64,000 bases of DNA from Roseateles sp049532965 (GTDB taxonomy: Bacteria > Pseudomonadota > Gammaproteobacteria > Burkholderiales > Burkholderiaceae_C). Shown here one piece after another: positions 1 through 9,876 of the stretch. Numbering within the stretch: the first letter of the stretch is position 1; every line of letters starts with the position of its first letter. The position numbers and the translations under genes were made by a program. The stretch spans positions 1,116,001 through 1,180,000 of the forward strand of contig NZ_CP186694.1 in NCBI RefSeq assembly GCF_049532965.1, written 5' to 3'. Below the pieces are notes generated by a model. It was not told the origin of the DNA and made no database searches. It worked only from the letters and a program-made list of their open reading frames with translations.

Positions 1-1
1 C

Positions 2-505
2 TTCGGCGCGGCGCTGGCGCGACTGGACGAGGCGTTGCTCCGCGTGAAGCCTGCCGTGGTGCTGGCGATCGGCCAGGCCGGAGGACGCTGCGATCTGTCG
101 CTGGAACGGGTCGCGATCAATGTCGACGACGCTCGCATTCCCGATAACGCCGGGGCACAGCCGGTGGATGAGCCGGTGGTGCCGGACGGGCCTGCCGCCT
201 ATTTCTCGACGCTCCCGATCAAGGCGATCGTCGCGGGACTCAAGGCAGCGGGTTATCCGGCCTCGGTGTCGCAGACCGCGGGCACCTTCGTCTGCAACCA
301 CGTCTTCTACGGGCTGCAGCACCGGTTGCGGGGGCAGGACGTGCGCAGCGGCTTCATGCACATCCCGTATCTGCCGGAGCAGGCGGCGCGCCATCCCGGC
401 GCACCCAGCCTGCCGCTGCCCACCCTGGTGGCCGCCGCGCGACAGGCCCTGGAGCTGGCCGCCACCGCCCAGGAGATCCGGGCAGGCGGTGGCCAATTGG
501 ACTGA
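2..505 (+). CDS. pcp: Pyroglutamyl-peptidase I (pyrrolidone-carboxylate peptidase), 5'-truncated by window edge
   Basis: Cytoplasmic cysteine peptidase that removes N-terminal pyroglutamate from peptides. The start lies left of the window; 167 residues remain of the usual 210–215. The family's three catalytic regions are visible: the glutamate in LSLERVAIN, the nucleophilic cysteine in AGTFVCNHVFYGL, and the histidine in GFMHIPYLPEQ. It ends 18 bases before the stop codon of the convergent eno gene, and no terminator fits between them. Identity is secure from motif order; only the missing N-terminus is uncertain. Confidence 0.93.
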   Translation, partial: FGAALARLDEALLRVKPAVVLAIGQAGGRCDLSLERVAINVDDARIPDNAGAQPVDEPVVPDGPAAYFSTLPIKAIVAGLKAAGYPASVSQTAGTFVCNHVFYGLQHRLRGQDVRSGFMHIPYLPEQAARHPGAPSLPLPTLVAAARQALELAATAQEIRAGGGQLD

Positions 506-523
506 GTTGGGGGGCGTGCCCTG

Positions 524-1810
524 TCAGCGCAGGTTGTAGAACGCGGAGCGGCCGGGGTAGACCGCCACATCGCCCAGGTCTTCTTCGATGCGCAGCAACT
601 GGTTGTACTTGGCCATGCGATCCGAGCGCGACAGCGAGCCGGTCTTGATCTGGCCCGCATTCAGGCCGACGGCGATGTCGGAGATCGTCGAGTCTTCCGT
701 CTCGCCCGAGCGGTGCGAGATCACGGCCGTGTAGCCGGCGCGCTTGGCCATCTCGATGGCGGCGAAGGTCTCGGTCAGCGTGCCGATCTGGTTGATCTTG
801 ATCAGGATCGAGTTGCCGATGCCCTTGTCGATGCCTTCCTTCAGGATCTTGGTGTTGGTGACGAACAGGTCGTCGCCCACCAGCTGCACCTTGTCGCCCA
901 GCTTCTCGGTGATGTGCTTCCAGCCGCCCCAGTCGCCTTCGGCCATGCCGTCCTCGATCGAGATGATCGGGTACTTGTCGACCCAGGTGGCCAGCATGTC
1001 GGTCCATTGCTCGGCCGTCAGCTGGATGCCGCCTTCGCCGGCCAGCACGTACTTGCCGTCCTTGTAGAACTCGCTCGCGGCGCAGTCCAGGCCCAGCGCG
1101 ATCTGCTCGCCCGGCGTGTAGCCGGCCTTGTCGATCGCTTCCAGGATCAGCTGGATCGCGGCCTCATGGCTCTCGACGTTCGGGGCGAAACCACCCTCGT
1201 CGCCAACGGCGGTCGACATGCCCTTGAGATCGATGATCTTCTTCAGCGCGTGGAAGACCTCGGCCCCCCAGCGCAGCGCCTCACGGAACGACGGCGCGCC
1301 CACCGGGATGATCATCAGCTCCTGCAGGTCCAGCGAGTTGTTGGCATGCGCGCCGCCGTTGATGACGTTCATCATCGGCACCGGCAGCTGGTTGCCGGCC
1401 ATGCCGCCGAAATAGCGGTACAGCGGCAGTCCGGACTCTTCGGCGGCCGCGCGCGCGACGGCCATCGAGACCGCCAGCATCGCGTTGGCGCCCAGGCGGC
1501 TCTTGTTCTCGGTCCCGTCCAGGTCGATCAGGGTCTTGTCCAGGAAGGCCTGCTCCGAGGCATCCAGGCCCAGCACGGCTTCCGAGATCTCGGTGTTGAT
1601 GTGCTCGACCGCCTTCAGCACGCCCTTGCCCAGGTAGCGCGACTTGTCGTTGTCACGCAGTTCGATGGCCTCGCGCGAGCCGGTCGACGCGCCCGACGGC
1701 ACGGCGGCGCGGCCCATCACGCCGGACTCCAGCAGCACGTCGCATTCCACGGTGGGGTTGCCGCGGCTGTCGAGGATCTCGCGGCCGACGATGTCAACAA
1801 TGGCGCTCAT
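524..1810 (-). CDS. eno: Enolase (phosphopyruvate hydratase)
   Basis: Glycolytic enzyme converting 2-phosphoglycerate to phosphoenolpyruvate; also a degradosome component in some bacteria. The 428-residue product begins MSAIVDIVGREILDSRGNP, the canonical enolase N-terminus, so the ATG at 1810 is preferred over an upstream in-frame ATG at 1852. A GGAG ribosome site precedes it. Conserved features include SGASTG, GGAHANNSLD, GDEGGFAPN, SIEDGMAEGDW and SHRSGETED near the C-terminus. It follows the DUF1330 gene on the same strand after about 265 bases containing a terminator and a REP-like repeat, so it probably has its own promoter. Confidence 0.98.
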   Translation of the reverse strand: MSAIVDIVGREILDSRGNPTVECDVLLESGVMGRAAVPSGASTGSREAIELRDNDKSRYLGKGVLKAVEHINTEISEAVLGLDASEQAFLDKTLIDLDGTENKSRLGANAMLAVSMAVARAAAEESGLPLYRYFGGMAGNQLPVPMMNVINGGAHANNSLDLQELMIIPVGAPSFREALRWGAEVFHALKKIIDLKGMSTAVGDEGGFAPNVESHEAAIQLILEAIDKAGYTPGEQIALGLDCAASEFYKDGKYVLAGEGGIQLTAEQWTDMLATWVDKYPIISIEDGMAEGDWGGWKHITEKLGDKVQLVGDDLFVTNTKILKEGIDKGIGNSILIKINQIGTLTETFAAIEMAKRAGYTAVISHRSGETEDSTISDIAVGLNAGQIKTGSLSRSDRMAKYNQLLRIEEDLGDVAVYPGRSAFYNLR

Positions 1811-1924
1811 GGGAACAGTCTCCAGAAGTGAACAAACTTGTGCGGCGCGCATGGTGCCAGCAAAGGGTTACCTGTGCTGAACAACCTGCGGCATGAAAGG
1901 GGGACGAACAGAGGGGGCGTCTTG

Positions 1925-1962
1925 CTCCCTCTCCCGCTTGCGGGAAAGGGTAGGGGTGAGGG
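1925..1962. repeat. REP-like intergenic palindrome
   Basis: A CCCTCTCCCGC / GCGGGAAAGGG imperfect palindrome is followed by TAGGGGTGAGGG. A second copy of the same core with nearly the same flank is at 19152–19186. This looks like a dispersed extragenic repeat; no coding potential is seen. Seen directly; the family assignment is inference. Confidence 0.6.
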
Positions 1963-2001
1963 CAACCCCCGGCGCAAAACGCCGGCGCGGAACGTCAGGC
2001 G

Positions 2002-2054
2002 AAAAAAAACCATCGCGCCGCGTCGCCCGTCCGGACGGGAAACTGGCGCGATGG
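2002..2054 (-). terminator. Rho-independent terminator of the DUF1330 gene
   Basis: On the minus strand a 10-bp perfect stem (CCATCGCGCC pairing with GGCGCGATGG) encloses a second palindrome, CCCGTCCGGACGGG. It is followed directly by eight T residues. It lies 22 bases past the DUF1330 stop codon. Confidence 0.85.
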
Positions 2055-2075
2055 CTCGTGCAGGACATGGCGGGA

Positions 2076-2363
2076 TCAGACGCCGTCGACCACCACCATG
2101 CGCATCACGCCGGCGTGCTCGCGCAGCGACTTCGCGTGCTGGTAGGTCTCCGAATCGTAGAAGCGCCGGGCCGCCGCGCGGTCCGGGAACTTCAGCACGA
2201 CCAAGCGGCTCGGCGTCCAGTCGCCCTCGAGCACCTCGATTGCACCGCCACGCACCTGCACCTCCGCGCCATGCTCCTGCATCGCCTTCGTGCTCCATTC
2301 GCGGTACTTGGCCATCTGGTCGGCATCGGTCACGGTCACGTCGGCAATGATGAAGGCGGGCAT
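2076..2363 (-). CDS. DUF1330 family protein
   Basis: A 95-residue protein of the DUF1330 family, a ferredoxin-like dimeric alpha/beta barrel fold of unknown biochemical role. The start MPAFIIADVTVTDADQM is typical, with conserved REWSTKAMQEHGAEVQVRGG, FPDRAAARRFYDSETYQ and a closing MRMVVVDGV. The ATG at 2363 fits the family N-terminus; the longer frame to 2507 runs into pyrG and is rejected. It sits 47 bases downstream of pyrG, probably co-transcribed with it, and is closed by the strong terminator at 2002–2054. Many betaproteobacteria have this gene between kdsA and eno. Confidence 0.9.
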   Translation of the reverse strand: MPAFIIADVTVTDADQMAKYREWSTKAMQEHGAEVQVRGGAIEVLEGDWTPSRLVVLKFPDRAAARRFYDSETYQHAKSLREHAGVMRMVVVDGV

Positions 2364-2410
2364 GGGCGGTGTCTCTCGGTGGGTCGTGGAAAACGCTGGA
2401 ACCCGCGGGC

Positions 2411-4087
<1,677 letters not shown>

Positions 4088-4148
4088 TGTCTTGCAGCGC
4101 CTGGGTCCTCCTGACGAGACCCGAAAAACGCCGTGGTGGTAAAGCGCG

Positions 4149-4154
4149 ATTATA
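4149..4154 (-). promoter_or_regulatory. Probable sigma-70 -10 box of pyrG
   Basis: Reading the minus strand, a perfect TATAAT overlaps the TAA stop of the upstream alpha/beta hydrolase gene, 61 bases before the pyrG ATG. No convincing -35 hexamer is seen at 16–18 bases, so the call rests on the -10 and its location. Confidence 0.45.
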
Positions 4155-5016
4155 GCGACGCGGCCCTGGTCCTGATCTCGTCCATGAGTTCCAGCACCAG
4201 CGCGGCCGTGTCGTCCGGTCGCTCGAAGGGATAGAGATGCGTGCCTTCGAACCAGCGGAACAGATCTTTCGCCAGGGCCCTGGAGCCGGCGGCCGTCGCC
4301 TGCCGCAATTCCTCGGACTGCGTGCCGCCGATGAAGGCCACCGGACACTTCGGCGCATGACGTCTGAGGATGCGCGGCAGGTTGTGCGGCAGCGTGTTGT
4401 AGATGCGGGTCTCGATCTCGCGGCTGAAGCCCAGGCGCACCTGGCCATCGGCGTGGTCGTCGAAACCGCAGGCGATGTAGTCCTCGAGCACGCGCGGGTC
4501 CCAGCGCGCGAACTTGCTCTTCGAGGCGAAGTGGGTGTGGGCCTCGCCGCGGCTGGGCCACTCGTAGCGGCGCTGGTGGGACACCTTGCCCGGCGAGACG
4601 CGCTTGATCAGGCCAGCGGACTTCACCACCCGCAGGCTGTGTGCCCGCCAGCCGTCGACGACCGGCGAATCCAGCATCACCAGCCCCTGCACCAGCGCCG
4701 GCTTGCGGCACGCGGCGAGCAGCGACAGCAGTCCGCCGAGCGAGTGCCCGACCAGCATCACCGGTCCGGCGGGTTTCACCTCGTCCTGGATGAAGTGAAG
4801 CAACTCGTCGCGCAGGTGCGGCCAGTTGCTGGTGACGGGAAAGCGCGGATCGTGACCGATGCGTGGCAACGCATGCACCGTCCAGCCTGCGTCGCGCCAG
4901 CGCTCGAAGAGCACCCGGTAGCAGCCGGAGGGGAAGCCATTCGCATGCGAGAAGACCAGCGTCTTGGGCGCCGAGGCGCCGGCGCCGGGGGTGGCTGGAG
5001 TCGGGTCGGCGTGCAT
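4150..5016 (-). CDS. Alpha/beta hydrolase
   Basis: A 288-residue alpha/beta-hydrolase fold protein. The serine nucleophile elbow is VGHSLGG, an HANGFPS oxyanion-type loop follows LVFS near the N-terminus, and EGTHLYPFERP near the C-terminus supplies a likely catalytic histidine. An aspartate in MLDSPVVDGWR is also conserved in the fold. Substrate cannot be told. The ATG at 5016 begins MHADPTPATP, 31 bases after the mutS stop, so the gene is probably in an operon with mutS. Pairing with mutS is common in Burkholderiales, but no shared function is known. Confidence 0.88.
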   Translation of the reverse strand: MHADPTPATPGAGASAPKTLVFSHANGFPSGCYRVLFERWRDAGWTVHALPRIGHDPRFPVTSNWPHLRDELLHFIQDEVKPAGPVMLVGHSLGGLLSLLAACRKPALVQGLVMLDSPVVDGWRAHSLRVVKSAGLIKRVSPGKVSHQRRYEWPSRGEAHTHFASKSKFARWDPRVLEDYIACGFDDHADGQVRLGFSREIETRIYNTLPHNLPRILRRHAPKCPVAFIGGTQSEELRQATAAGSRALAKDLFRWFEGTHLYPFERPDDTAALVLELMDEIRTRAASL

Positions 5017-5047
5017 GGGGCGTCGGACGGTGCGGGGGCGAGGCCGG

Positions 5048-7645
5048 TCAGAGCCGGCCGGCGGCCAGGGTCTTGAGTTGATAGAGGGCCGCATGCGCCT
5101 CGCGCGGGCTGAGCGCATCGGGATCGAGGTCCCGCAGCGCATCGAGCAGCTCGGACGGCTCCTGGGCCGCGACGCCGGGGGCGGGCTCCGGCGGGGGCGC
5201 GAACAAGTCGATCTGCGTCTCGCCTTCGGAGGCGCGTGCCTCCAGCGCCTCGAGCGCGGCGCGGGCCTGACGCACCACCGGCCCCGGCATGCCGGCCAGC
5301 CGCGCGACCTGCACGCCGTAACTGCGGCTGGCGGGACCGGGCTGGATCTCGTGCAGGAAGACGATGTTCTCGCCGCTCTCGACCGCGGACACATGCATGT
5401 TGACCGCCTGCGGATGCTTGGCCGGGAACTCGGTCAACTCGAAATAGTGGGTCGCGAACAGCGTGAACGCGCGGCACTTGTCGTGCAGGTGCGTCGCGAT
5501 GGCGCCGGCGAGCGCCAGGCCGTCGAAGGTCGACGTCCCTCGGCCGATCTCGTCCATCAGCACCAGGGACTGCTCGGTGGCGCTGTGCAGGATCGCGGCG
5601 GCCTCCGTCATCTCCAGCATGAATGTGGATTGTGCATTCGCGAGGTCGTCGGCCGCGCCTATCCGTGTGTGGATCGCATCGATCGGACCGAGGCGGCAGG
5701 ACGTCGCCGGGACATAGGAGCCGATGGCGGCCAGCAGCGCGATCAGCGCCACCTGTCGCATGAACGTGCTCTTGCCGCCCATGTTCGGGCCGGTGATCAC
5801 CATCAGCTTGGTGCGCGCGTCGAGCCGGCAGTCGTTGGCCATGAACTCGCCTCCGCCGGTTTCGCGCAGGCGGGCCTCGACGACCGGATGACGGCCGCCC
5901 TGGATGTCGATGCAAGGGTGCGGCACGAACTCGGGCCGGCACCAGTCGAGCGTCGATGCGCGCTCGGCCAAGGCAGCCAGCACGTCCAGCGACGCCAGCG
6001 ATTGCGCCAGGCGGCCCAGCGCCTGCATTTCCTCGCTGAGCTGGTCGATGACCAGCTCGTACAGCATCTTCTCGCGGGCCAGCGCCCGTTCGTTGGCCGA
6101 GAGCGCCTTGTCTTCGAAGGCCTTGAGTTCCGGCGTGATGAAGCGCTCGGCGTTCTTCAACGTCTGGCGGCGGGTGTAGTCCTCGGGGATTTTCTCCAGC
6201 CCGCTGTTGGTGACCTCGATGTAGAAGCCATGCACCTTGTTGTACTGGACGCGCAGGTTCGCGATGCCGGTGCGTGCGCGCTCGCGGACCTCGAGCGCGA
6301 TCAGGAAGTCGTCGCAGTTGGTCTGCACCGCGCGCAGGTCGTCCAGTTCCTCGTCGAAGCCCTTGGCGATCACGCCGCCCTCGCGGATCAGCGCCGATGG
6401 CTCCTCCGCGATCGCGCGGGTCAGCAGCTCGGCGATGTGCGGCGAGGCGCGCAGGCCCTGGGCAAGCTCGTCGAGCAGCGGCGCGCCGGCCGGCACCGTC
6501 TGCGCCAGTTCGGGAAGGATGTGCAGCGTCGCGCGCAGTCCGGCGAGTTCGCGCGGCCGCACCTGGCGCAGCGCGATGCGCGCCGAGATCCGCTCGACGT
6601 CGGACACCTGCCGGAGGGCCTCGCGCAGCGGCTCGTGGCCGGCGGTCATCAGTTCGGCGATCGCGTCCTGGCGGGCCCGCGCACCGGCGCGGTCGCGCTG
6701 CGGATGCAGCAGCCAATGGCGCAGCGCACGGCTGCCCATGCCGGTGCGGCAGGTGTCGAGCAGCGACAGCAGCGTCGGCGAGGTCTCGCCGCGCAGGGTT
6801 TGCGTCAGCTCGAGGTTGCGCTGCGTGGCGGGCGGGACGTCCAGCAGGTCGGTCGAGCGCATGACCTGCAGCGACTTCACATGCGTCAGCGCCCGGTTCT
6901 GGGTCTTCTCGGCATAGCTGAGCAGACAGGCCGCGGCCGCGTGGGCGGCGGGCAGGTCTTGCGCATTGAGGCCCTGCAGGCTCGCGACACCGAGTTGTTC
7001 GCAGAGCTTGCGCAAGCCCAGCGCTGCGTCGAACTGCCAGACCTGGCAGTTGGTGATCGGCAGCCGCGCGGCGAGCACGGCCGGCGGATGCTTCTCCCGG
7101 TCGACCAGCACTTCCGCGGGCGACAGGCGCGCGAGCCAAGAGGCCAGTTCGCGATCGCCGCATTGGGCGAGGCCGATCTGGCCCTTGGTCATGGACAGCC
7201 AGGCCAGGCCTGTCGTCTTGCCCTGGGTCGCGACGGCCAGGAGGATCGAGTCCTGCTTGTCGGCCAGCAACTCCGACTCGGTGACGGTGCCCGGGGTCAC
7301 GACACGCACCACCTTGCGCTCGACCGGTCCCTTGGAGGCGCCGACTTCGCCGACCTGCTCGGCGATCGCCACCGGTTCGCCGAGCTTGATCAGCTTGCCG
7401 AGGTAGGACTCGAGCGAGTGGACCGGCACGCCGGCCATGACGACCGGTTCGCCGCCGCTCTGGCCGCGGGTGGTCAGGGTGACGTCGAGCAGCGCATTGG
7501 CCTTGCGGGCGTCGTCGTAGAACACCTCGTAGAAGTCGCCCATGCGGTAGAAGACCAGCGTGTCCGGGTGTTCGGCCTTGATGCGGAAATACTGCTGCAT
7601 CATCGGCGTGTGCTGGCTGAAATCGTCGGTCGCGGCGCTGGTCAT
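5048..7645 (-). CDS. mutS: DNA mismatch repair protein MutS
   Basis: Recognises base mismatches and small loops and recruits MutL. 865 residues, normal for the family. Domain I carries the mismatch-reading Phe-X-Glu in GDFYEVF (residues 38–40). The C-terminal ATPase has Walker A TGPNMGGKST, Walker B LVLMDEIGRGTSTFDG and FATHYFELTEF, and a C-terminal helical dimerisation region. The start MTSAATDDFSQHTPMMQQY at 7645 matches homologues; the track to 7825 adds a low-complexity, unconserved extension. It lies 100 bases downstream of the toxin-like gene and is co-directional with it. Confidence 0.98.
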   Translation of the reverse strand: MTSAATDDFSQHTPMMQQYFRIKAEHPDTLVFYRMGDFYEVFYDDARKANALLDVTLTTRGQSGGEPVVMAGVPVHSLESYLGKLIKLGEPVAIAEQVGEVGASKGPVERKVVRVVTPGTVTESELLADKQDSILLAVATQGKTTGLAWLSMTKGQIGLAQCGDRELASWLARLSPAEVLVDREKHPPAVLAARLPITNCQVWQFDAALGLRKLCEQLGVASLQGLNAQDLPAAHAAAACLLSYAEKTQNRALTHVKSLQVMRSTDLLDVPPATQRNLELTQTLRGETSPTLLSLLDTCRTGMGSRALRHWLLHPQRDRAGARARQDAIAELMTAGHEPLREALRQVSDVERISARIALRQVRPRELAGLRATLHILPELAQTVPAGAPLLDELAQGLRASPHIAELLTRAIAEEPSALIREGGVIAKGFDEELDDLRAVQTNCDDFLIALEVRERARTGIANLRVQYNKVHGFYIEVTNSGLEKIPEDYTRRQTLKNAERFITPELKAFEDKALSANERALAREKMLYELVIDQLSEEMQALGRLAQSLASLDVLAALAERASTLDWCRPEFVPHPCIDIQGGRHPVVEARLRETGGGEFMANDCRLDARTKLMVITGPNMGGKSTFMRQVALIALLAAIGSYVPATSCRLGPIDAIHTRIGAADDLANAQSTFMLEMTEAAAILHSATEQSLVLMDEIGRGTSTFDGLALAGAIATHLHDKCRAFTLFATHYFELTEFPAKHPQAVNMHVSAVESGENIVFLHEIQPGPASRSYGVQVARLAGMPGPVVRQARAALEALEARASEGETQIDLFAPPPEPAPGVAAQEPSELLDALRDLDPDALSPREAHAALYQLKTLAAGRL

Positions 7646-7745
7646 CGGAGGCGGTGAATGGACAACGCCCTCGGGCGGAGGGCGTTGCGGTGGGTGGCTG
7701 GGATGGGAGTGTAGGGCATGGTCGGACGCGGTGAGGCGGTCCGGG

Positions 7746-8162
7746 TCACTGGTAGAGGCGGTGTTCGGGATCAAGCCAGACAACGTAGAAGACTTCGTCG
7801 ACAAGGATCCCGTGGACCCGACCATGCTTGTTGGCGCTGAGCTGGAACTGCCACGCTTCGTGATCGTCCCACTCTTCGGTCAAATGCTTGAATCCGAGCC
7901 TCTCGGTGGTCGTGTGCCATTGGTGCCGGTGAGCCCGAAGCGATTTGTCCTTGCCGGCGCGGAACTCGGCGACTCGCAGCGTAGAGACGGCCTGGAGCCG
8001 TCGGAGAAGCTGTTGCAAGTAGGTCGATGCGTCGGTCGCATGCTCCTGGCCGAACTTGCGTGTCGACTGCAGAAGCCGAAACGAGAAGCGCAGCAGGTCG
8101 TCAGGGATTCCACGGGCCACATGCTCGCGTGCGGCGTCGATCAATGGGAGTCGCTTCTTCAT
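7746..8162 (-). CDS. Putative toxin partner of a Panacea-domain antitoxin
   Basis: A 138-residue basic protein with no family I can name. The N-terminal half is helical, rich in Arg/Leu (LLRFSFRLLQSTRKFG, YLQQLLRRLQAVS). The second half has SLRAHRHQWHTTTERLGF and ends in an aromatic strand pair, KHGRVHGILVDEVFYVVW followed by LDPEHRLYQ, resembling the closing strands of small RNase-like toxins. Its ATG overlaps the stop of the upstream Panacea gene by 4 bases (ATGA), giving the antitoxin-then-toxin order seen in type II systems. Toxin activity is inferred only from context, size and charge. Confidence 0.6.
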   Translation of the reverse strand: MKKRLPLIDAAREHVARGIPDDLLRFSFRLLQSTRKFGQEHATDASTYLQQLLRRLQAVSTLRVAEFRAGKDKSLRAHRHQWHTTTERLGFKHLTEEWDDHEAWQFQLSANKHGRVHGILVDEVFYVVWLDPEHRLYQ

Positions 8163-8629
8163 GCGGCCTCCGGACGCGCCTGCTCCGCCAGAAAGAAGCG
8201 CTTCATCGATTCATGGGTGATCTCTTCGGTGCAGCCCTCGTGATGGTTGGAAAGCCCCTGGCGCGCCTCCCGCCAGGGGCTTTCCTGCCGGGTGCGAATA
8301 TGTAGCGAGTACCCCGTATCGATGCCATAGAGATCGAGAACGTCGTCCACCAGTTTCCTGAGCCGCGGGTCCAGATCCTGCGGCTGGGCGACCGGCTCTG
8401 TGATCGGGCGCCCCCAGTGGCCGTCGTAGAGCCGGTGAATGGCGGGGCAGGCGGGACCATGCATCCAGGCCTCGATCCGCTCCGGAAATGCCGGCTCGTC
8501 ATGGTGCGCCAGGTGCCAGCCTTGCACGTAGTACAGCAGCTTGTGGAGCTTGGCGGTGGTGATCGGGTCTCCGATCTCCTGGAAGCGGGACAGCATGTAG
8601 TCGGCGATCTTCTTGGCAGTGGACGGCAT
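8159..8629 (-). CDS. Panacea (DUF4065/SocA-like) domain protein, probable antitoxin
   Basis: 156 residues with the hallmarks of the DUF4065/Panacea fold: helical IADYMLSRF, the signature ITTAKLHKLLYYVQGWHL (about residues 23–40), the FPERIEAWMHGPACPAIHRL stretch (about 48–67), and a helical C-terminus. Known members are antitoxins for diverse toxins (PanAT) or the ClpXP adaptor SocA. The ATG at 8629 is chosen for its GAGGTG ribosome site seven bases upstream; the frame to 8725 adds unconserved residues. A GCATG-CGGC-CATGC inverted repeat at 8661–8674 lies upstream and could be an autoregulatory operator. The 3' end overlaps the toxin-like gene. Confidence 0.82.
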   Translation of the reverse strand: MPSTAKKIADYMLSRFQEIGDPITTAKLHKLLYYVQGWHLAHHDEPAFPERIEAWMHGPACPAIHRLYDGHWGRPITEPVAQPQDLDPRLRKLVDDVLDLYGIDTGYSLHIRTRQESPWREARQGLSNHHEGCTEEITHESMKRFFLAEQARPEAA

Positions 8630-8714
8630 GGACTTCACCTCAAGGGCTGTGGTGCGAAACGCATGCGGCCATGCTAGGTCTGCGCCGGTCCGCCGCGCTT
8701 CACCCAGTTGCGCC

Positions 8715-8749
8715 AAAAACGACAAAGCCCTCCAAGGGAGGGCTTTGTC
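8715..8749 (-). terminator. Rho-independent terminator of suhB
   Basis: A perfect 13-bp stem (8721–8733 with 8737–8749; arm GACAAAGCCCTCC) has a 3-base loop. On the minus strand it is followed by GTTTTTGG (T-run at 8715–8719). It lies 35 bases after the suhB stop and insulates suhB from the toxin–antitoxin-like pair downstream. Confidence 0.9.
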
Positions 8750-8784
8750 AGCGAGCGTAAGAATCGCCCGGAATGCCGATGGAA

Positions 8785-9753
8785 TCAGGCTTCCGCGCTG
8801 TCGTCGCTCTTCTTGATGCGGACGGGTCCGCGCTTCTTGGGGGCGTCGCCAGAGGCAGTCGCGGCGACGGGGGCCTTCTTCCGGGGGGCAGGGGCGGCGT
8901 CGTCGTCGTCGGCCGCCGCGTCCGCATCCAGCGCTTCCTGCGTGATCACGCGCGTGTACGGCGCCAGGATCTGGACCAGCGGACCGTAGATCCGCGGCGT
9001 GCCCGCGACGATCTCGCGCTGGTGCAGGAAGTCCGGCTCGCCGGTGAAGTTACCGACCAGGCCGCCCGCCTCGGTGATGATCAGCGACCCTGCCGCCACA
9101 TCCCACGGATGCAGGCCGGTCTCGAAGAATCCATCGTAGTAGCCGGCAGCCACGTAGCACAGGTCCAGCGCCGCGGCGCCGGGGCGGCGCACGCCGGCGA
9201 CCTGGCTCATGATCTCCTCGAACATCTTCAGGTAGCGCTTGAAGTTGTCGCCGCGGCGGAACGGGAAGCCGGTGCCGATCAGCGCGTCGCTCATGCGGGT
9301 GCGCTTGCTGACGCGGATGCGCTTGTCGTTGAGGAAGGCGCCGCGGCCCTTGGTCGCGTAGAAGAGGTCATTGCGCGTCGGGTCGTACACGACCGCCTGT
9401 TGCACCACGTTGCGGTGTGCCAGCGCGATCGACACGCAGTAGAACGGCAGGCCGTGGATGAAGTTGGTCGTCCCGTCCAGCGGGTCGATGATCCACTGGT
9501 ATTCGGAATGCTTCGCGCCGTATTCGCGCCCGGACTCCTCGGCCAGGATGCCGTGGTCGGGGTAGGCCGACAGCAGCGTCTCGATGATGGCCTGCTCGGC
9601 GGCCTGGTCCACTTCGGTGACGAAGTCGTTGGGCGACTTGGTGTTGATCTTCAGGAGGTCCAGGTCCAGCGACGCGCGGTTGATGATCGCGCCGGCGGTA
9701 CGCGCCGCCTTGATGGCGACGTTGAGCATGGGATGAAGGGCGGCTTGCGTCAT
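8785..9753 (-). CDS. suhB: Inositol-1-monophosphatase SuhB
   Basis: Mg-dependent phosphatase of the inositol monophosphatase family; SuhB also acts in rRNA transcription antitermination. Metal-binding motifs are clear: ILAEESGREYG, WIIDPLDGTTNF and HPWDVAAGSLII. 322 residues, about 55 longer than E. coli SuhB. The extra C-terminus has an acidic run (DADAAADDDDA) followed by Lys/Arg-rich PRKKAP and KKRGPVRIKK segments, which looks disordered and may bind nucleic acid. The start MTQAALHPMLNVA at 9753 matches homologues. It is divergent from trmJ across a 123-base region containing a large hairpin. Confidence 0.96.
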   Translation of the reverse strand: MTQAALHPMLNVAIKAARTAGAIINRASLDLDLLKINTKSPNDFVTEVDQAAEQAIIETLLSAYPDHGILAEESGREYGAKHSEYQWIIDPLDGTTNFIHGLPFYCVSIALAHRNVVQQAVVYDPTRNDLFYATKGRGAFLNDKRIRVSKRTRMSDALIGTGFPFRRGDNFKRYLKMFEEIMSQVAGVRRPGAAALDLCYVAAGYYDGFFETGLHPWDVAAGSLIITEAGGLVGNFTGEPDFLHQREIVAGTPRIYGPLVQILAPYTRVITQEALDADAAADDDDAAPAPRKKAPVAATASGDAPKKRGPVRIKKSDDSAEA

Positions 9754-9802
9754 GCGGGACGTTTCCTGTGCTTTGAAGTGGACTGGCGAAGGGAAAGAGC
9801 AA

Positions 9803-9837
9803 CGCGCCGGAGGTCGAGTCGACCGACCTCCGGCGCG
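9803..9837. repeat. Perfect 14-bp inverted repeat between suhB and trmJ
   Basis: Arms CGCGCCGGAGGTCG (9803–9816) and CGACCTCCGGCGCG (9824–9837) flank a 7-base spacer. It sits between the two divergent starts, 50 bases from the suhB ATG and 40 from the trmJ ATG. A GATAAT sequence (possible -10 for trmJ) abuts it at 9838–9843. It could be a 5'-UTR hairpin of suhB or a shared operator; no T-run follows on either strand. Confidence 0.75.
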
Positions 9838-9876
9838 GATAATGCGCGATTTTGGCACAGACTCGTGGTTTCCCCT

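Noticed and set aside
713..1831. Long open frame antisense to enolase
   Set aside because: High GC gives long shadow frames. The eno frame has full family motifs; the antisense frame has none and is Arg/Val/Gln-biased.
4776..7657. Long frames on both strands over mutS
   Set aside because: Only the minus-strand 5048–7645 frame shows MutS motifs; the others are compositional shadows.
9852..9870. TTTTGGCACAG before trmJ as a sigma-54 promoter
   Set aside because: No GC at the required 10-base spacing; a sigma-70-like GATAAT is present instead.
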